This document shows, piece by piece, positions 38,670-48,931 of a stretch of 64,000 nt of DNA. Below the pieces are notes generated by a model that saw nothing but the letters and a program-made list of their open reading frames with translations, did not search any database and was not told where the DNA came from. Origin of the DNA: Kurthia gibsonii (GTDB taxonomy: Bacteria; Bacillota; Bacilli; Bacillales_A; Planococcaceae); the NCBI RefSeq assembly GCF_006539985.1, contig NZ_BJOB01000005.1:41007-105006 (forward strand), written 5' to 3'. Both the position numbers and the translations under genes were made by a program. Positions within the stretch are counted from its first letter, which is position 1. Each line of letters starts with the position of its first letter.

Positions 38670-38698
38670 TTGTGAAAAACGGTTTCAAGCCTTATAAT
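38670..38698 (+). promoter_or_regulatory. Promoter of rnjB
   Basis: TTGTGA (38670-38675), 17 bp, TATAAT (38693-38698). It lies inside the longest open frame of rnjB, so it also argues for the internal GTG start at 38744. Confidence 0.7.
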
Positions 38699-38743
38699 GA
38701 ATGTAAGTGGTTGCTGTACGGGATTATTTTAGGAGGAAAAGAA

Positions 38744-40411
38744 GTGGCTAAAACTAAAAATGAAGTTATACGCGTCATTCCACTAGGTGGCGTTAGTGAA
38801 ATTGGCAAAGCGATGTACGTCGTAGAAATTGACGAAGATCTATTTGTCGTAGATAGTGGATTAATGTTCCCAGAAGATGATATGTTAGGAATCGATTATG
38901 TTATTCCAGATATGTCGTTTTTAGTAGAGAACAAAGAACGTGTGAAAGGTATTTTCTTAACGCATGGTCATGAAGATGCGATTGGCTCAATTGCTTATTT
39001 ATTAAATAAAGTAAATGCACCAGTTTATGGCTCTAAATTGACGATTGCTCTTGCAAAAGAACATTTAAAAGAGAAGCCTGCTCCACATCAAGTGAAGTTC
39101 TTTGAAGTAACAAATAAAAGTCGTATGAATTTTAAAACAACCTATGTAACATTCTTTAATACAACACATAGTATTCCAGATTCATTAGGTATTGTGTTCC
39201 ACACATCAGAAGGTGCAATTGTACACACAGGTGAGTTCAAATTCGACCAATCTGCACAAGGGAAGTATCGTCCAGATATTTCAAAAATGGCGCAACTAGG
39301 AGACGAAGGCGTATTTATTTTGATGTCAGATTCTACAGAAGCAGAACGTCCTGGTCATACAATTTCTGAAAATGTTGTAAAAGAAAGACTAGAAAAAACA
39401 TTCCATCAAGCAGAAGGACGTATTTTAGTTGCTTGTTATGCTTCAAACTTTATTCGTATTCAACAAGTCTTTAATCAAGCAATAGCGCTTGAGAAAAAAG
39501 TAGCGATTGTAGGTAGAAGTTTAGAAAATACATTTGAAGTTGGCATGCGCTTAGGTTATTTATCAATCGACCCAGAATACGTAATCCCAGTAAGTAAGAT
39601 GAACGATTATGAAGACCAAGAAATTGTAGCAATTATTACAGGAAATCAAGGTGAACCACTAGAAGGTTTAGAAAAAATTATCCGTAAACATCACCGCGAT
39701 ATCCGTTTAAAACCATCAGATACGGTTTTAATTACATTCACTCCATCTCCAGCAATGGAAGTGCAAATTTCTGAAACAATGAACACATTAGCAAAAATGG
39801 GCGTAAAAGTAATGGCTGCTGATAAAAAAGTACATGTATCAGGTCATGGTTCTCAAGAAGATTTAAAAATGATGATCAACTTAATGCGACCAAAATATTT
39901 CATTCCAATTCAAGGTGAATACCGCATGTTAATTTCACATTCGAAACTAGCACAAGAATTAGGTATGAATAAAAAACAAATTTTTATCGCAGATAAAGGC
40001 GATATCGTTGAATATAAGAACGGTAAGATGCGTATGGCAGGTCGTGTCAATGCAGGTAATGTTCTAATTGACGGTATTGGTGTCGGTGACGTAGGTAATA
40101 TCGTATTACGTGACCGTAAACTATTAAGTCAAGATGGTATCTTTATTGTCGTTGTGACAATCAATAAAAAATCAAAACAAATTGCTTCAGGTCCAGAAAT
40201 TTTATCTCGTGGTTTCGTATATGTACGTGAATCAGAAGAATTAATGGATGAGTCTGCGAAATTAGTTCGTGGCGTTGTAGAGAAGTATGTAAGTAAAGGT
40301 TCATATGAATGGACTGCAATCAAACAAGAGATTCGTGATACGTTGAATAGTTATCTATTCCAACAAACGAAGCGTCGTCCAATGATTATCCCAATTATTA
40401 TGGAATACTAA
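38744..40411 (+). CDS. rnjB: Ribonuclease J2
   Basis: From GTG 38744 (behind AGGAGGAAAAGAA) the protein has 555 residues, the length of B. subtilis RNase J2. The metallo-beta-lactamase motif is LTHGHEDAIGS, where canonical J1 has HGHEDHIG: the His after Asp is Ala, as expected of weakly active J2 subunits. Beta-CASP motifs (VACYASNFIRIQQV, VHVSGHGSQEDL) and a C-terminal domain follow. It forms a complex with RNase J1 for 5'-end-dependent RNA decay. The RnjB call rests on this altered motif and on gene position next to dapA. Confidence 0.93.
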   Translation: MAKTKNEVIRVIPLGGVSEIGKAMYVVEIDEDLFVVDSGLMFPEDDMLGIDYVIPDMSFLVENKERVKGIFLTHGHEDAIGSIAYLLNKVNAPVYGSKLTIALAKEHLKEKPAPHQVKFFEVTNKSRMNFKTTYVTFFNTTHSIPDSLGIVFHTSEGAIVHTGEFKFDQSAQGKYRPDISKMAQLGDEGVFILMSDSTEAERPGHTISENVVKERLEKTFHQAEGRILVACYASNFIRIQQVFNQAIALEKKVAIVGRSLENTFEVGMRLGYLSIDPEYVIPVSKMNDYEDQEIVAIITGNQGEPLEGLEKIIRKHHRDIRLKPSDTVLITFTPSPAMEVQISETMNTLAKMGVKVMAADKKVHVSGHGSQEDLKMMINLMRPKYFIPIQGEYRMLISHSKLAQELGMNKKQIFIADKGDIVEYKNGKMRMAGRVNAGNVLIDGIGVGDVGNIVLRDRKLLSQDGIFIVVVTINKKSKQIASGPEILSRGFVYVRESEELMDESAKLVRGVVEKYVSKGSYEWTAIKQEIRDTLNSYLFQQTKRRPMIIPIIMEY

Positions 40412-40423
40412 GAAGCAACGAAT

Positions 40424-40465
40424 AAAAGGATTTCCTTACCAATACGGGTAGGAAATCCTTTTTTG
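40424..40465 (+). terminator. Terminator after rnjB
   Basis: AAAGGATTTCCTTACC pairs with GGGTAGGAAATCCTTT, a stem of about 15 bp, followed by T residues. Confidence 0.92.
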
Positions 40466-40494
40466 TTTTATAATAGAGAAAAGGAGGTGGAATC

Positions 40495-42855
40495 ATGGCA
40501 ACTTCAAGAAAAACAACAAAAAAACCAACTACAACAAAAAGGCAAACTACGCGAAAGAAAGCGGCACCTACTAAACGAAAAGTGACGGCAAAGAAGAAGG
40601 TACTTTCGCCTTTAATATATGAAATTATAGGACTCGCCATTATTGCGATTGCAATTGTTTCTTTTTTTAGATTAGGAATTGTCGGTGATAGTCTACAAGC
40701 GGTCATGAAATTTTTATTTGGTAATTGGTATGTGGTGGTTCCGTTTCTAATGACGGGATATGCTGTATATATGATGATTATTCGCGCATTACCAGAATTT
40801 AAAAATCGTTTTGTATGGGGATTTTCAATTTTATTAGCAAGTGCAACATTATTTAGTCAAATTGCTTTATTTAAAGAGAATATGTCTGAAAAACAATCTG
40901 TACTAGTTCAAACATGGCGTGTATTAGTAAGTGAGCGAGGTGTACTTGAACTAGATGCATCGCTTGGTGGTGGCATGGTAGGTGGTTTATTATTTGCATT
41001 TTGCCATGTTTTATTTGATACAACGGGTGCTACAATTATGGCGTGGTTACTCGGTGTTGTAGCATTTATTCTGATTACAGGACGTGCATTAGTACCCTAT
41101 CTTATGCAGCAATGGCCTATTTGGAAAGAGTCTATTGTAAGTCGTCGCAAAGAAGTAAGAGAAGCAAGAAAATATCGACGTGCTGTCAAAAAACAATTAC
41201 AAAATCAAAAAGTAGAAAAAGAAACAAAAACTACAATCATTCCAATGCCTGAAAGAGAGCAAGAGCTAGCTGTAGAAGAAGTAGTAGAAGAACAACCACC
41301 TTTACCGAAAAAAGAACCGAAAATCTCTGCTTTTACGCAGCGCGTAGAGGAGACGCTTACGGAAGAACCAACAGCTGAGCAATTAGTAGAAGAAGAATTA
41401 AAGGATGGTGTGGTGCTACAAGAAGAGGGAGAGCTTGAAAATAAACAATATAAATTACCTCAAATGACACTACTAAAAATGCCGAAACCAACGGATCAAA
41501 GTGGCGAATTCTCTGTTATTCAAGAAAATGCGATGAAGCTAGAGCAAACATTCCAGTCTTTTGGTGTGAAAGCAACTGTAACAGAAGTACATCTCGGCCC
41601 TGCTGTAACAGAATATGAAGTATTACCAGATCGCGGTGTAAAAGTCAGTAAGATTGTTAATTTACAAGATGATTTGGCTTTAGCACTTGCAGCAAAAGAT
41701 ATTCGAATTGAAGCACCGATTCCAGGGAAATCTGCTGTAGGAATTGAAGTGCCGAATAAAGAAGTGGCGATGGTCGGTTTACGCGAAGTATTAGAGGCAA
41801 AAGAAAATAATCAACCAGATGCCAAATTATTGATTGGTTTAGGGCGTGATATTTCAGGTGAAGCGAAACTTGCGCAACTCAATAAGATGCCCCATTTACT
41901 TGTAGCAGGATCTACAGGTAGTGGTAAATCGGTTTGTATTAATGGGATTATTGTTAGTATTCTAATGCGTGCAAAACCACATGAGGTTAAATTAATGATG
42001 ATCGATCCAAAAATGGTGGAACTGAATGTGTATAATGGTATTCCTCATTTACTTGCCCCTGTTGTAACAGATGCGCGAAAAGCTTCACAAGCATTAAAAA
42101 AAGTTGTGTCAGAAATGGAACGTAGGTATGATTTGTTCTCACATACGGGTACAAGGAATATAGAAGGGTATAATAATCATGTGGATCGATTTAATGCAGA
42201 AAATGATGAAAAGCATCCACACCTACCTTTCATTGTTGTTATTGTAGATGAATTGGCAGATTTGATGATGGTGGCTTCCAATGATGTTGAAGATTCTATT
42301 ACACGTTTAGCCCAGATGGCACGTGCAGCAGGAATTCATTTAATCATTGCGACACAAAGACCTTCTGTAGATGTCATCACAGGTGTTATTAAAGCCAATA
42401 TTCCATCGCGAATCGCTTTCGCTGTATCTTCAGCGATTGATTCGAGAACGATTTTAGATATGGGGGGTGCTGAGCGCTTACTTGGACGAGGAGATATGTT
42501 GTTTTTACCAGCAGGTGAATCGAAGCCTGTACGTGTACAAGGTGCTTTCGTATCGGATGAAGAAGTAGAAGAAATCGTGAATTATGTAATCGGTCAACAA
42601 AAGGCACAGTATCAAGAAGAGATGATTCCAAGTGAGGAAGAGGAAGCAACGGATCACGAAGATTTAGATGAGCTTTATTTACAAGCGGTGGACTTAGTGA
42701 TTGAACAAGATACAGCAAGCGTCTCATTCCTACAACGTAAATTAAAAGTAGGTTATGCACGTGCAGCACGTATCATGGATCAAATGGAAGAACGAGGCAT
42801 CGTTGGACCAGCTGAAAAAAGTAAGCCGAGACAAGTATTGCAAAATCGATATTAA
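40495..42855 (+). CDS. ftsK: FtsK/SpoIIIE-family DNA translocase
   Basis: The 786-residue protein has a Lys/Thr-rich start, four to five membrane segments (about 35-205), a charged linker, and the RecA-like motor with Walker [10 protein letters not shown] near residue 478 and Walker [15 protein letters not shown]. The C-terminal gamma winged-helix ([29 protein letters not shown]) reads chromosome polarity. It pumps DNA across the septum. B. subtilis calls the gene at this locus spoIIIE; with several sporulation genes missing here it probably serves vegetative division. Confidence 0.95.
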   Translation: MATSRKTTKKPTTTKRQTTRKKAAPTKRKVTAKKKVLSPLIYEIIGLAIIAIAIVSFFRLGIVGDSLQAVMKFLFGNWYVVVPFLMTGYAVYMMIIRALPEFKNRFVWGFSILLASATLFSQIALFKENMSEKQSVLVQTWRVLVSERGVLELDASLGGGMVGGLLFAFCHVLFDTTGATIMAWLLGVVAFILITGRALVPYLMQQWPIWKESIVSRRKEVREARKYRRAVKKQLQNQKVEKETKTTIIPMPEREQELAVEEVVEEQPPLPKKEPKISAFTQRVEETLTEEPTAEQLVEEELKDGVVLQEEGELENKQYKLPQMTLLKMPKPTDQSGEFSVIQENAMKLEQTFQSFGVKATVTEVHLGPAVTEYEVLPDRGVKVSKIVNLQDDLALALAAKDIRIEAPIPGKSAVGIEVPNKEVAMVGLREVLEAKENNQPDAKLLIGLGRDISGEAKLAQLNKMPHLLVAGSTGSGKSVCINGIIVSILMRAKPHEVKLMMIDPKMVELNVYNGIPHLLAPVVTDARKASQALKKVVSEMERRYDLFSHTGTRNIEGYNNHVDRFNAENDEKHPHLPFIVVIVDELADLMMVASNDVEDSITRLAQMARAAGIHLIIATQRPSVDVITGVIKANIPSRIAFAVSSAIDSRTILDMGGAERLLGRGDMLFLPAGESKPVRVQGAFVSDEEVEEIVNYVIGQQKAQYQEEMIPSEEEEATDHEDLDELYLQAVDLVIEQDTASVSFLQRKLKVGYARAARIMDQMEERGIVGPAEKSKPRQVLQNRY

Positions 42856-43194
42856 TACAGATGTTTGTATGTAATATGCGAGATGTATGGTTAAGGAAAA
42901 TAAAAAATCAAAAAATCGAGTAAGTATTTTCGAGCATAAACGGAACTTTAAGCAAGGAAACGCGTAGTGAGAGTGAGTAGTATAGATGTATAAAAAGTGA
43001 ATTATAAATAACTAAAAATATACATCTGTGACAAATAAATAGTAAAACCATGACAGTTTTAAGAAAAAAACGACTGTTTTAACACAGATTTTTTTGAAAT
43101 CTATTTATTTCATGTTTTAAAAATGGTATAGTAATGTCTGATTAGCAGGAATGTTTTACGTCTGATGTCTGATGTCTAATTGGTGGTGATTTGA
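42856..43194 (+). promoter_or_regulatory. Gap with the promoter and repeat operator of the GntR gene
   Basis: This 339-bp gap holds no gene. AGATGTATA (42984-42992) and TATACATCT (43019-43027) form an inverted repeat around a 26-nt AT-rich loop. TGGTATAGT (43124-43132) is an extended -10; the -35 is weak. Just after it come four GTCTGAT-like units: one at about 43136 and three in tandem (GTCTGATGTCTGATGTCTAAT, in total 21 bases at about 43161-43181, given here as three 7-base units). These could be the binding site of the regulator encoded next. AT content is very high. Confidence 0.5.
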
Positions 43195-43923
43195 ATGTCT
43201 ATAAAATCAGATTATCGTCATTTGTATCTACAAGTGATTGATCACTTGAAGGCTGATATAGAAAATGGGGTTTTTAAAGAGAATGAAAAACTACCATCTG
43301 AATTTGAGCTTTCAAAATCACTTGGAGTCAGTCGTGCAACACTCCGTGAAGCACTGAGACTGTTGGAAGAGGAAAATATCATTGTTCGTCGACACGGAGT
43401 TGGTACGTTCGTCAATCCTAAGCCAGTATTCACTTCCGGCATTGAACAACTTAGAAGTATTTCGTCCATGATTCAAGATGCAGGAATGGAACCAGGGACC
43501 ATTTATTTGAATTCAACAAAGACCCTTTCGAATGAAGAAGATATTAAACGCTTTCAATGCGATGAAGGTGATTATATATTAACGATTAAACGTGTTCGTA
43601 CTGCAAATGGCGAGCCAGTCGTTTACTGCGTAGATCAAGTACCTAGTCAACACATGCCTAGGGATTTTGAGAACCGACATGATTCTTCCATTTTTTCAGC
43701 TTTAGAAGAAACAGGGAAAATTCATGTAGCCTATGCGGTAACATATATTAACCCAGTCGGAGCACATCCAGAAGTATCTGCAATACTCAAGAGTGGACAA
43801 GACGTTCCACTGCTCTTATTAACACAGCTCCATTACGATGATAACGATCGTGTGGTACTGTATTCTAAAAACTACTTTAGAGCTGATAAATTCAGTTTCC
43901 ACGTAGTTCGAAAACGCGTTTAA
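43195..43923 (+). CDS. ymfC: GntR/HutC-type transcriptional regulator (YmfC-like)
   Basis: The 242-residue protein has the GntR winged helix (about 8-72: YLQVIDHLKADIENGVFKENEKLPSE, VSRATLREALRLLEEENIIVRRHGVGTFV) and a C-terminal UTRA ligand domain (about 95-235). It lies between ftsK and a nucleoside ABC transporter operon, as ymfC follows spoIIIE in B. subtilis. It may control the transporter genes downstream; the ligand is unknown. Confidence 0.9.
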   Translation: MSIKSDYRHLYLQVIDHLKADIENGVFKENEKLPSEFELSKSLGVSRATLREALRLLEEENIIVRRHGVGTFVNPKPVFTSGIEQLRSISSMIQDAGMEPGTIYLNSTKTLSNEEDIKRFQCDEGDYILTIKRVRTANGEPVVYCVDQVPSQHMPRDFENRHDSSIFSALEETGKIHVAYAVTYINPVGAHPEVSAILKSGQDVPLLLLTQLHYDDNDRVVLYSKNYFRADKFSFHVVRKRV

Positions 43924-43984
43924 CATCAACTATTCGTTCCTGCTATCGAAAATACAACTAATTACTTTTTGGGAGGACACCAAA

Positions 43985-45049
43985 ATGAAAAAGCGTAACT
44001 TAGGTTTAGCATTAACAGCTGTTTTAGCTTCAAGTACTTTATTAGCTGCTTGTGGTTCAGATGATGCAAAAAAAGGCGATACAAAAAAAGAGGACAAAGA
44101 CAACTTCACAGTTGCTATGGTAACTGATACAGGCGGTATTGACGATAAGTCATTCAACCAATCTACTTGGGATGGTATCCAAGAGTACGGTAAAGAAAAC
44201 GGCCTAACAAAAGGTGATGGTGGAATTGACTACCTACAATCGAACCAAGATTCAGAATTTACTACAAATCTTCAAAAATTAGTTCGTCGTGACTTCGACT
44301 TAATTTTCGCTGTAGGTTATAAACTACACGATTCAGTATCACAAGTTGCAAAACAACAAAAAGATTCTAAATTTGCAATCATTGATGAAATTGTTGAAGG
44401 TCAAGATAACGTAGCATCAATTATGTTTAAAGCAAACGAAGCTTCATTCTTAGCAGGTGTTGCAGCAGCATTACAAACAAAAACAGATAAAGTTGGATTC
44501 ATCGGCGGTATTAAGAGTGAAGTAATCGACGGTTTCCAAGCTGGTTTTGAAGCGGGTGTTAAAGCAGCTAACCCGAAAGTAAAAGTTGACGTTCAATACG
44601 CTGGTTCATTCGGTGATGCAGCAAAAGGTCAAACAATTGCAAAACGTATGTATGATTCAGGCGCAGATATTATCTTCCACGCAGCTGGTGGTACAGGTAC
44701 AGGTCTATTCACTGAAGCAAAAGAACGTAAGAAAAAAGATCCTAATGCAGACGTATGGGCAATCGGTGTAGACCGTGATCAATACGACGAAGGTAAAGTT
44801 GGCGACAAAAACATCGTATTAACTTCAGTGTTAAAACGTGTTGATATCGCTGCAAAAGACGTTTCTAACTTAGGTAAAGACGGTAAATTCCCTGGCGGTA
44901 AAACAATCACTTACGGTCTAAAAGACGATGGTGTTGGTTTAGCTGATTCTCACGGTGCAATCACTTCAAAAACACAAAAGAAAATTGATGAATATAAAGA
45001 AAAAATCATCAAAGGCGAAATCACAGTTCCTGAAAAACCAGGTAAATAA
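43985..45049 (+). CDS. nupN: BMP-family nucleoside-binding lipoprotein
   Basis: The 354-residue protein has a lipoprotein signal peptide with lipobox LAAC (Cys23), then the BMP/Med fold (VAMVTDTGGIDDKSFNQSTWDG, GFIGGIKSEVIDGFQAGFEAG). It captures purine nucleosides outside the membrane for the ABC importer encoded next. The symbol follows family and operon order of B. subtilis NupNOPQ; strict orthology is not proven. A perfect hairpin separates it from the ATPase gene, which would favour excess binding protein. Confidence 0.88.
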   Translation: MKKRNLGLALTAVLASSTLLAACGSDDAKKGDTKKEDKDNFTVAMVTDTGGIDDKSFNQSTWDGIQEYGKENGLTKGDGGIDYLQSNQDSEFTTNLQKLVRRDFDLIFAVGYKLHDSVSQVAKQQKDSKFAIIDEIVEGQDNVASIMFKANEASFLAGVAAALQTKTDKVGFIGGIKSEVIDGFQAGFEAGVKAANPKVKVDVQYAGSFGDAAKGQTIAKRMYDSGADIIFHAAGGTGTGLFTEAKERKKKDPNADVWAIGVDRDQYDEGKVGDKNIVLTSVLKRVDIAAKDVSNLGKDGKFPGGKTITYGLKDDGVGLADSHGAITSKTQKKIDEYKEKIIKGEITVPEKPGK

Positions 45050-45062
45050 TTTTGTATTACTG

Positions 45063-45095
45063 CATCATGGAGGAATACTCCTCCATGATGTTTTT
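45063..45095 (+). terminator. Perfect terminator hairpin inside the nucleoside transporter operon
   Basis: CATCATGGAGGA pairs with TCCTCCATGATG (12 bp, loop ATAC), followed by TTTTT. It lies between the binding protein and the ATPase genes. Confidence 0.93.
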
Positions 45096-45208
45096 AACAT
45101 TAAAATTAATAGAGGGAAAAATATACTTTTCTGTATTTTTCGTTGTGTTAATTTTTTAACCTTTGTTAACTTATTTATTACTATATAGAGCCTGAAGGAG
45201 TGAGCACA

Positions 45209-46747
45209 TTGGAATATGTGATTGAGATGCTGGGAATTCGCAAGCAGTTTGGGGATTTCGTTGCAAATGATGATATCACCCTTCAACTGCAAAAAGGTGA
45301 GATCCATGCCTTACTTGGTGAGAATGGAGCAGGTAAATCAACTTTGATGAACGTACTTTTTGGTTTATACCAACCAGAAGCGGGCCAAATCAAAGTAAAC
45401 GGTAAAGAAGTTCAAATTACCGACCCGAATAAAGCTAATGAACTTGGCATCGGGATGGTTCACCAACACTTTATGTTAGTTGAAAATTTTACGGTGACGG
45501 AAAACATCATTTTAGGTAGTGAACCTACGAAGATGGGGTTAATCAATATTCGCAAAGCTGCGAAAAAAGTAAAAGCCCTATCGGAGCAATATGGATTGAA
45601 TGTTGATCCATACGCAAAAATTGAAGATATTTCGGTTGGTATGCAACAACGTGTTGAGATTTTAAAAACGTTGTATCGTGGCGCTGAGATGTTAATCTTT
45701 GATGAACCAACCGCTTCTCTTACACCACAAGAGATTGAAGAGTTGATTCAAATCATGAAGCGTTTAATCGCTGAAGGTAAGTCAATTATCTTAATCACAC
45801 ATAAATTAAAAGAAATCATGGAAGTATCAGATCGCGTAACGATTATTCGTAAAGGTAAGGGAATTGGAACAGTAACAACTGCTGAGACGAACCCAGACCA
45901 ATTAGCTGAGATGATGGTTGGACGACAAGTTGTCTTCAAAACTGAAAAAACACCTGCACATCCAAAAGAAGTGATTTTACAAGTGGAAAATTTAACTGTA
46001 ACTGATAACCGTAATATTGAGCGCGTTAAAAACTTAAACTTATCCGTTCGAGCTGGGGAAATTGTGGGGATTGCCGGAATTGATGGAAATGGTCAATCTG
46101 AGCTAATCGAAGCAATTACCGGTCTTCGCAAGGTATCAAGTGGTAAAGTTACCTTAAAAGGAAAAGATTTAACGAATTTAAAACCGCGTAAAATTACTGA
46201 AACGGGTGTTGGACATATTCCACAAGACCGTCATAAACATGGTCTTGTACTTGATTATCCAATTAGCTATAACATTGCATTACAAACATACTATCAAAAG
46301 CCGATTTCGAAAGCCGGCATTATTGATTACAAAAAAGTAAACAAGTTAGCAGAAGCAATTATCGAAGAATATGATGTGCGTACACCAAGTCCTTCAACAG
46401 AAGCACGCGCATTATCAGGTGGTAACCAACAAAAAGCAATTATTGGTCGTGAAGTAAATCGTGACCCAGAATTATTAATTGCCGCACTACCAACGCGTGG
46501 TCTAGATGTAGGTGCGATTGAATTTATTCACAGACGTTTAATTGAACAACGTGATAAAGGAAAAGCAGTATTACTTATTTCATTTGAATTAGATGAGGTT
46601 ATGAACGTATCAGATAGCATTGCCGTTATTCATGATGGTTCAATCATCGATACAGTAAAACCACAAGAAACAACAGAACAAAAGCTTGGTTTATTAATGG
46701 CTGGTCAGTCACTACATGCTGAGCAAGATAAGGTAGGTGACGAATAA
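45209..46747 (+). CDS. nupO: ABC transporter ATPase, duplicated domains (nucleoside uptake)
   Basis: The 512-residue protein has two ABC domains. The first has Walker A GENGAGKS, the signature ISVGMQQRVEILKTL and FDEPTASLTP. The second has IDGNGQSE, LSGGNQQKAIIGRE and ALPTRGLD, a degenerate Walker B, common in this family. It drives import with the two permeases. A GTG at 45200 overlaps the Shine-Dalgarno GAAGGAG, so the TTG at 45209 is the likely start. The last codons overlap the next gene (TAATG). Confidence 0.9.
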   Translation: MEYVIEMLGIRKQFGDFVANDDITLQLQKGEIHALLGENGAGKSTLMNVLFGLYQPEAGQIKVNGKEVQITDPNKANELGIGMVHQHFMLVENFTVTENIILGSEPTKMGLINIRKAAKKVKALSEQYGLNVDPYAKIEDISVGMQQRVEILKTLYRGAEMLIFDEPTASLTPQEIEELIQIMKRLIAEGKSIILITHKLKEIMEVSDRVTIIRKGKGIGTVTTAETNPDQLAEMMVGRQVVFKTEKTPAHPKEVILQVENLTVTDNRNIERVKNLNLSVRAGEIVGIAGIDGNGQSELIEAITGLRKVSSGKVTLKGKDLTNLKPRKITETGVGHIPQDRHKHGLVLDYPISYNIALQTYYQKPISKAGIIDYKKVNKLAEAIIEEYDVRTPSPSTEARALSGGNQQKAIIGREVNRDPELLIAALPTRGLDVGAIEFIHRRLIEQRDKGKAVLLISFELDEVMNVSDSIAVIHDGSIIDTVKPQETTEQKLGLLMAGQSLHAEQDKVGDE

Positions 46748-47814
46748 TGTCTAGTCGTTTTAATGCGATTATGATTCCAATTATCTCGATTATTTTAGGT
46801 TTAATTGTTGGTGCAATCGTTATGGCTTCTACAGGCTTTAACCCAGTCGATGGTTACCTAGCATTATGGGAAGGTATTTTTGGTGACACATATAACATTG
46901 GTGAAACTGTTCGTACAATCATTCCATATGTATTTGCCGGTTTAGCGGTTGCATTTGCATTCCGTACAGGTATGTTCAACATCGGTGTTGAAGGTCAATT
47001 AATCATGGGTTGGTTAGCAGCAGCATACGTAGGTTATGCATTCAACTTACCAACAGGTTTACATGCAGTTGTGGCTATTTTAGCAGCAGCAGTAGCAGGT
47101 GGTTTATGGGCATTCATTCCGGGTCTATTAAAAGCAAAGTTACAAGTGCATGAAGTAATCGTAACAATTATGATGAACTACATCGCACTTCATGTAGTCA
47201 ATGCGGCGATTAGTGCAATGTCAAATGGTGGTGAAAAGACGCCAGATATTCATGATTCAGCTCGTATTTCTTCTGAATTTTTATCAAGTATTACACAATA
47301 TTCACGTTTACACTGGGGCTTCATTGTCGCAATTTTAGCCGTTATTATTATGTGGTTCATTCTAGAAAAAACAAAGACAGGTTACGAATTAAAAGCAGTT
47401 GGATTCAACAAGAATGCTTCTGAATATGCAGGTATGAATGTAAGTCGTAATATCATCATGGCAATGGTTATCTCAGGTGCCTTTGCTGGTCTAGGTGGTG
47501 CGATGGAAGCGTTAGGTACATTTGGAAATATCTCACGTATGACAGCCTTCACAGGAATTGGATTTGACGGGATCGCGGTTGCATTATTAGGTGCAAACCA
47601 ACCATTTGGTGTATTGCTTGGCGCAATCTTATTCGGTGGTTTGAAAAATGGTGGTACAAACATGCCAAGTGCAGCAGGTATCCCAGACGAAATCGTAACA
47701 ATTGTTATTGCATTAATTATTTTCTTCGTAGCTTCAGGCTACATCATCCAATTAGCTTTATCTAAAATTGCAAAAAATAAAGCTGCTAAGAAGACTGTAA
47801 AGGAGGAGAAATAA
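46747..47814 (+). CDS. nupP: ABC transporter permease (nucleoside uptake, first subunit)
   Basis: The 355-residue membrane protein of the BPD_transp_2 family has about nine to ten hydrophobic segments and the conserved GMFNIGVEGQLIMGW, KTGYELKAVGFNKNASEYAGM and GFDGIAVALLGANQPFG blocks. It pairs with the next gene product to form the channel. It overlaps the ATPase gene stop by one base and ends 1 bp before the next ATG. Confidence 0.9.
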   Translation: MSSRFNAIMIPIISIILGLIVGAIVMASTGFNPVDGYLALWEGIFGDTYNIGETVRTIIPYVFAGLAVAFAFRTGMFNIGVEGQLIMGWLAAAYVGYAFNLPTGLHAVVAILAAAVAGGLWAFIPGLLKAKLQVHEVIVTIMMNYIALHVVNAAISAMSNGGEKTPDIHDSARISSEFLSSITQYSRLHWGFIVAILAVIIMWFILEKTKTGYELKAVGFNKNASEYAGMNVSRNIIMAMVISGAFAGLGGAMEALGTFGNISRMTAFTGIGFDGIAVALLGANQPFGVLLGAILFGGLKNGGTNMPSAAGIPDEIVTIVIALIIFFVASGYIIQLALSKIAKNKAAKKTVKEEK

Positions 47815-47815
47815 T

Positions 47816-48775
47816 ATGAGCTTTTTAGATGTGTTGGAGTTCATTATTCCTTCTGCGATTCTATATGCTTCTCCATTAATTATCACAGCAATCGGTGGCG
47901 TATTCACTGAGCGTTCTGGTGTTGTAAATATCGGTCTTGAAGGTATTATGGTAATCGGAGCATTTATCAGTATTGTATTCAACTTAAGTTTTGCAGATCA
48001 ACTAGGTACGTGGACCCCGTGGGTAGGTCTACTTGTAGCAATGGTTGTTGGTTTACTTTTCTCATTAATTTTAGCAGTCGCAGCTGTATCACTTCGAGCT
48101 GACCAGACCGTATCTGGGGTAGCGCTGAATATGCTAGCTTTAGCAGTTGCAGTGTTTTCAACAAAATTAATTTATGAAAAAGGTCAAACGGATTCGATTA
48201 GTCAACGTTTTTCACGTTTTGATATTCCAGTATTAAGCGATATCCCTGTTTTAGGGAAGATGTTCTTTACAGACGTATATGGTACATCGATTTTAGCGAT
48301 CGTCGTAGCGATTTTAGCATGGTTTGTTCTATTTAAAACACCATTTGGTTTACGTATTCGTTCTGTAGGTGAACATCCAATGGCAGCAGATACAATGGGT
48401 GTTAAAGTAACACGTATTCGTTACTATGCGGTTATGATTTCAGGCGCATTAGGTGGTATTGGTGGTGCGATTTATGCACAAGCAATCACTGGTAACTTTG
48501 CAGCTAACACTATTAGTGGTCAAGGTTTCATCGCGATTGCAGCGATGATCTTTGGTAAGTGGCATCCACTAGGTGCATTAGGAGCAGCTCTATTCTTCGG
48601 TTTAGCGCAATCACTAAGTATTGTTGGAACGTCGATTCCATATGTAAGAGATGTACCAGAAGTAGTATTATTCATCCTTCCATACGTATTAACAATCTTA
48701 GCTTTAGCTGGATTCGTTGGAAAAGCGACAGCACCAAAAGCATCAGGTAAGCCTTACATTAAAGGTAAAAGATAA
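47816..48775 (+). CDS. nupQ: ABC transporter permease (nucleoside uptake, second subunit)
   Basis: The 319-residue membrane protein of the same family has ERSGVVNIGLEGIMVIGAF, LRIRSVGEHPMAADTMGV and GQGFIAIAAMIFGKWHPLGAL, the typical second-permease motifs. It completes the NupNOPQ-like importer. It is preceded by AAGGAGGAGAAATA and followed by a terminator. Confidence 0.9.
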   Translation: MSFLDVLEFIIPSAILYASPLIITAIGGVFTERSGVVNIGLEGIMVIGAFISIVFNLSFADQLGTWTPWVGLLVAMVVGLLFSLILAVAAVSLRADQTVSGVALNMLALAVAVFSTKLIYEKGQTDSISQRFSRFDIPVLSDIPVLGKMFFTDVYGTSILAIVVAILAWFVLFKTPFGLRIRSVGEHPMAADTMGVKVTRIRYYAVMISGALGGIGGAIYAQAITGNFAANTISGQGFIAIAAMIFGKWHPLGALGAALFFGLAQSLSIVGTSIPYVRDVPEVVLFILPYVLTILALAGFVGKATAPKASGKPYIKGKR

Positions 48776-48800
48776 TAGTTGAATGACTAATTATTCTATG

Positions 48801-48842
48801 AAGCGTAACGATTCAAGACGAGTCGTTACGCTTTGTTTTATT
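48801..48842 (+). terminator. Terminator after the nucleoside transporter operon
   Basis: AAGCGTAACGA pairs perfectly with TCGTTACGCTT, followed by TGTTTTATTTT. Confidence 0.9.
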
Positions 48843-48931
48843 TTAAAATAAAAATCATCCATAATATTTTCCTATTTAATATGAAAGGCTTACAATAAAC
48901 ATTATATAACTATATTTTTAAATACAATTAG

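Noticed and set aside
38672..38743. A longer RNase J2 starting at 38672
   Set aside because: A TTGTGA-17-TATAAT promoter lies inside the extension, and GTG 38744 has an AGGAGG Shine-Dalgarno and gives the family length.
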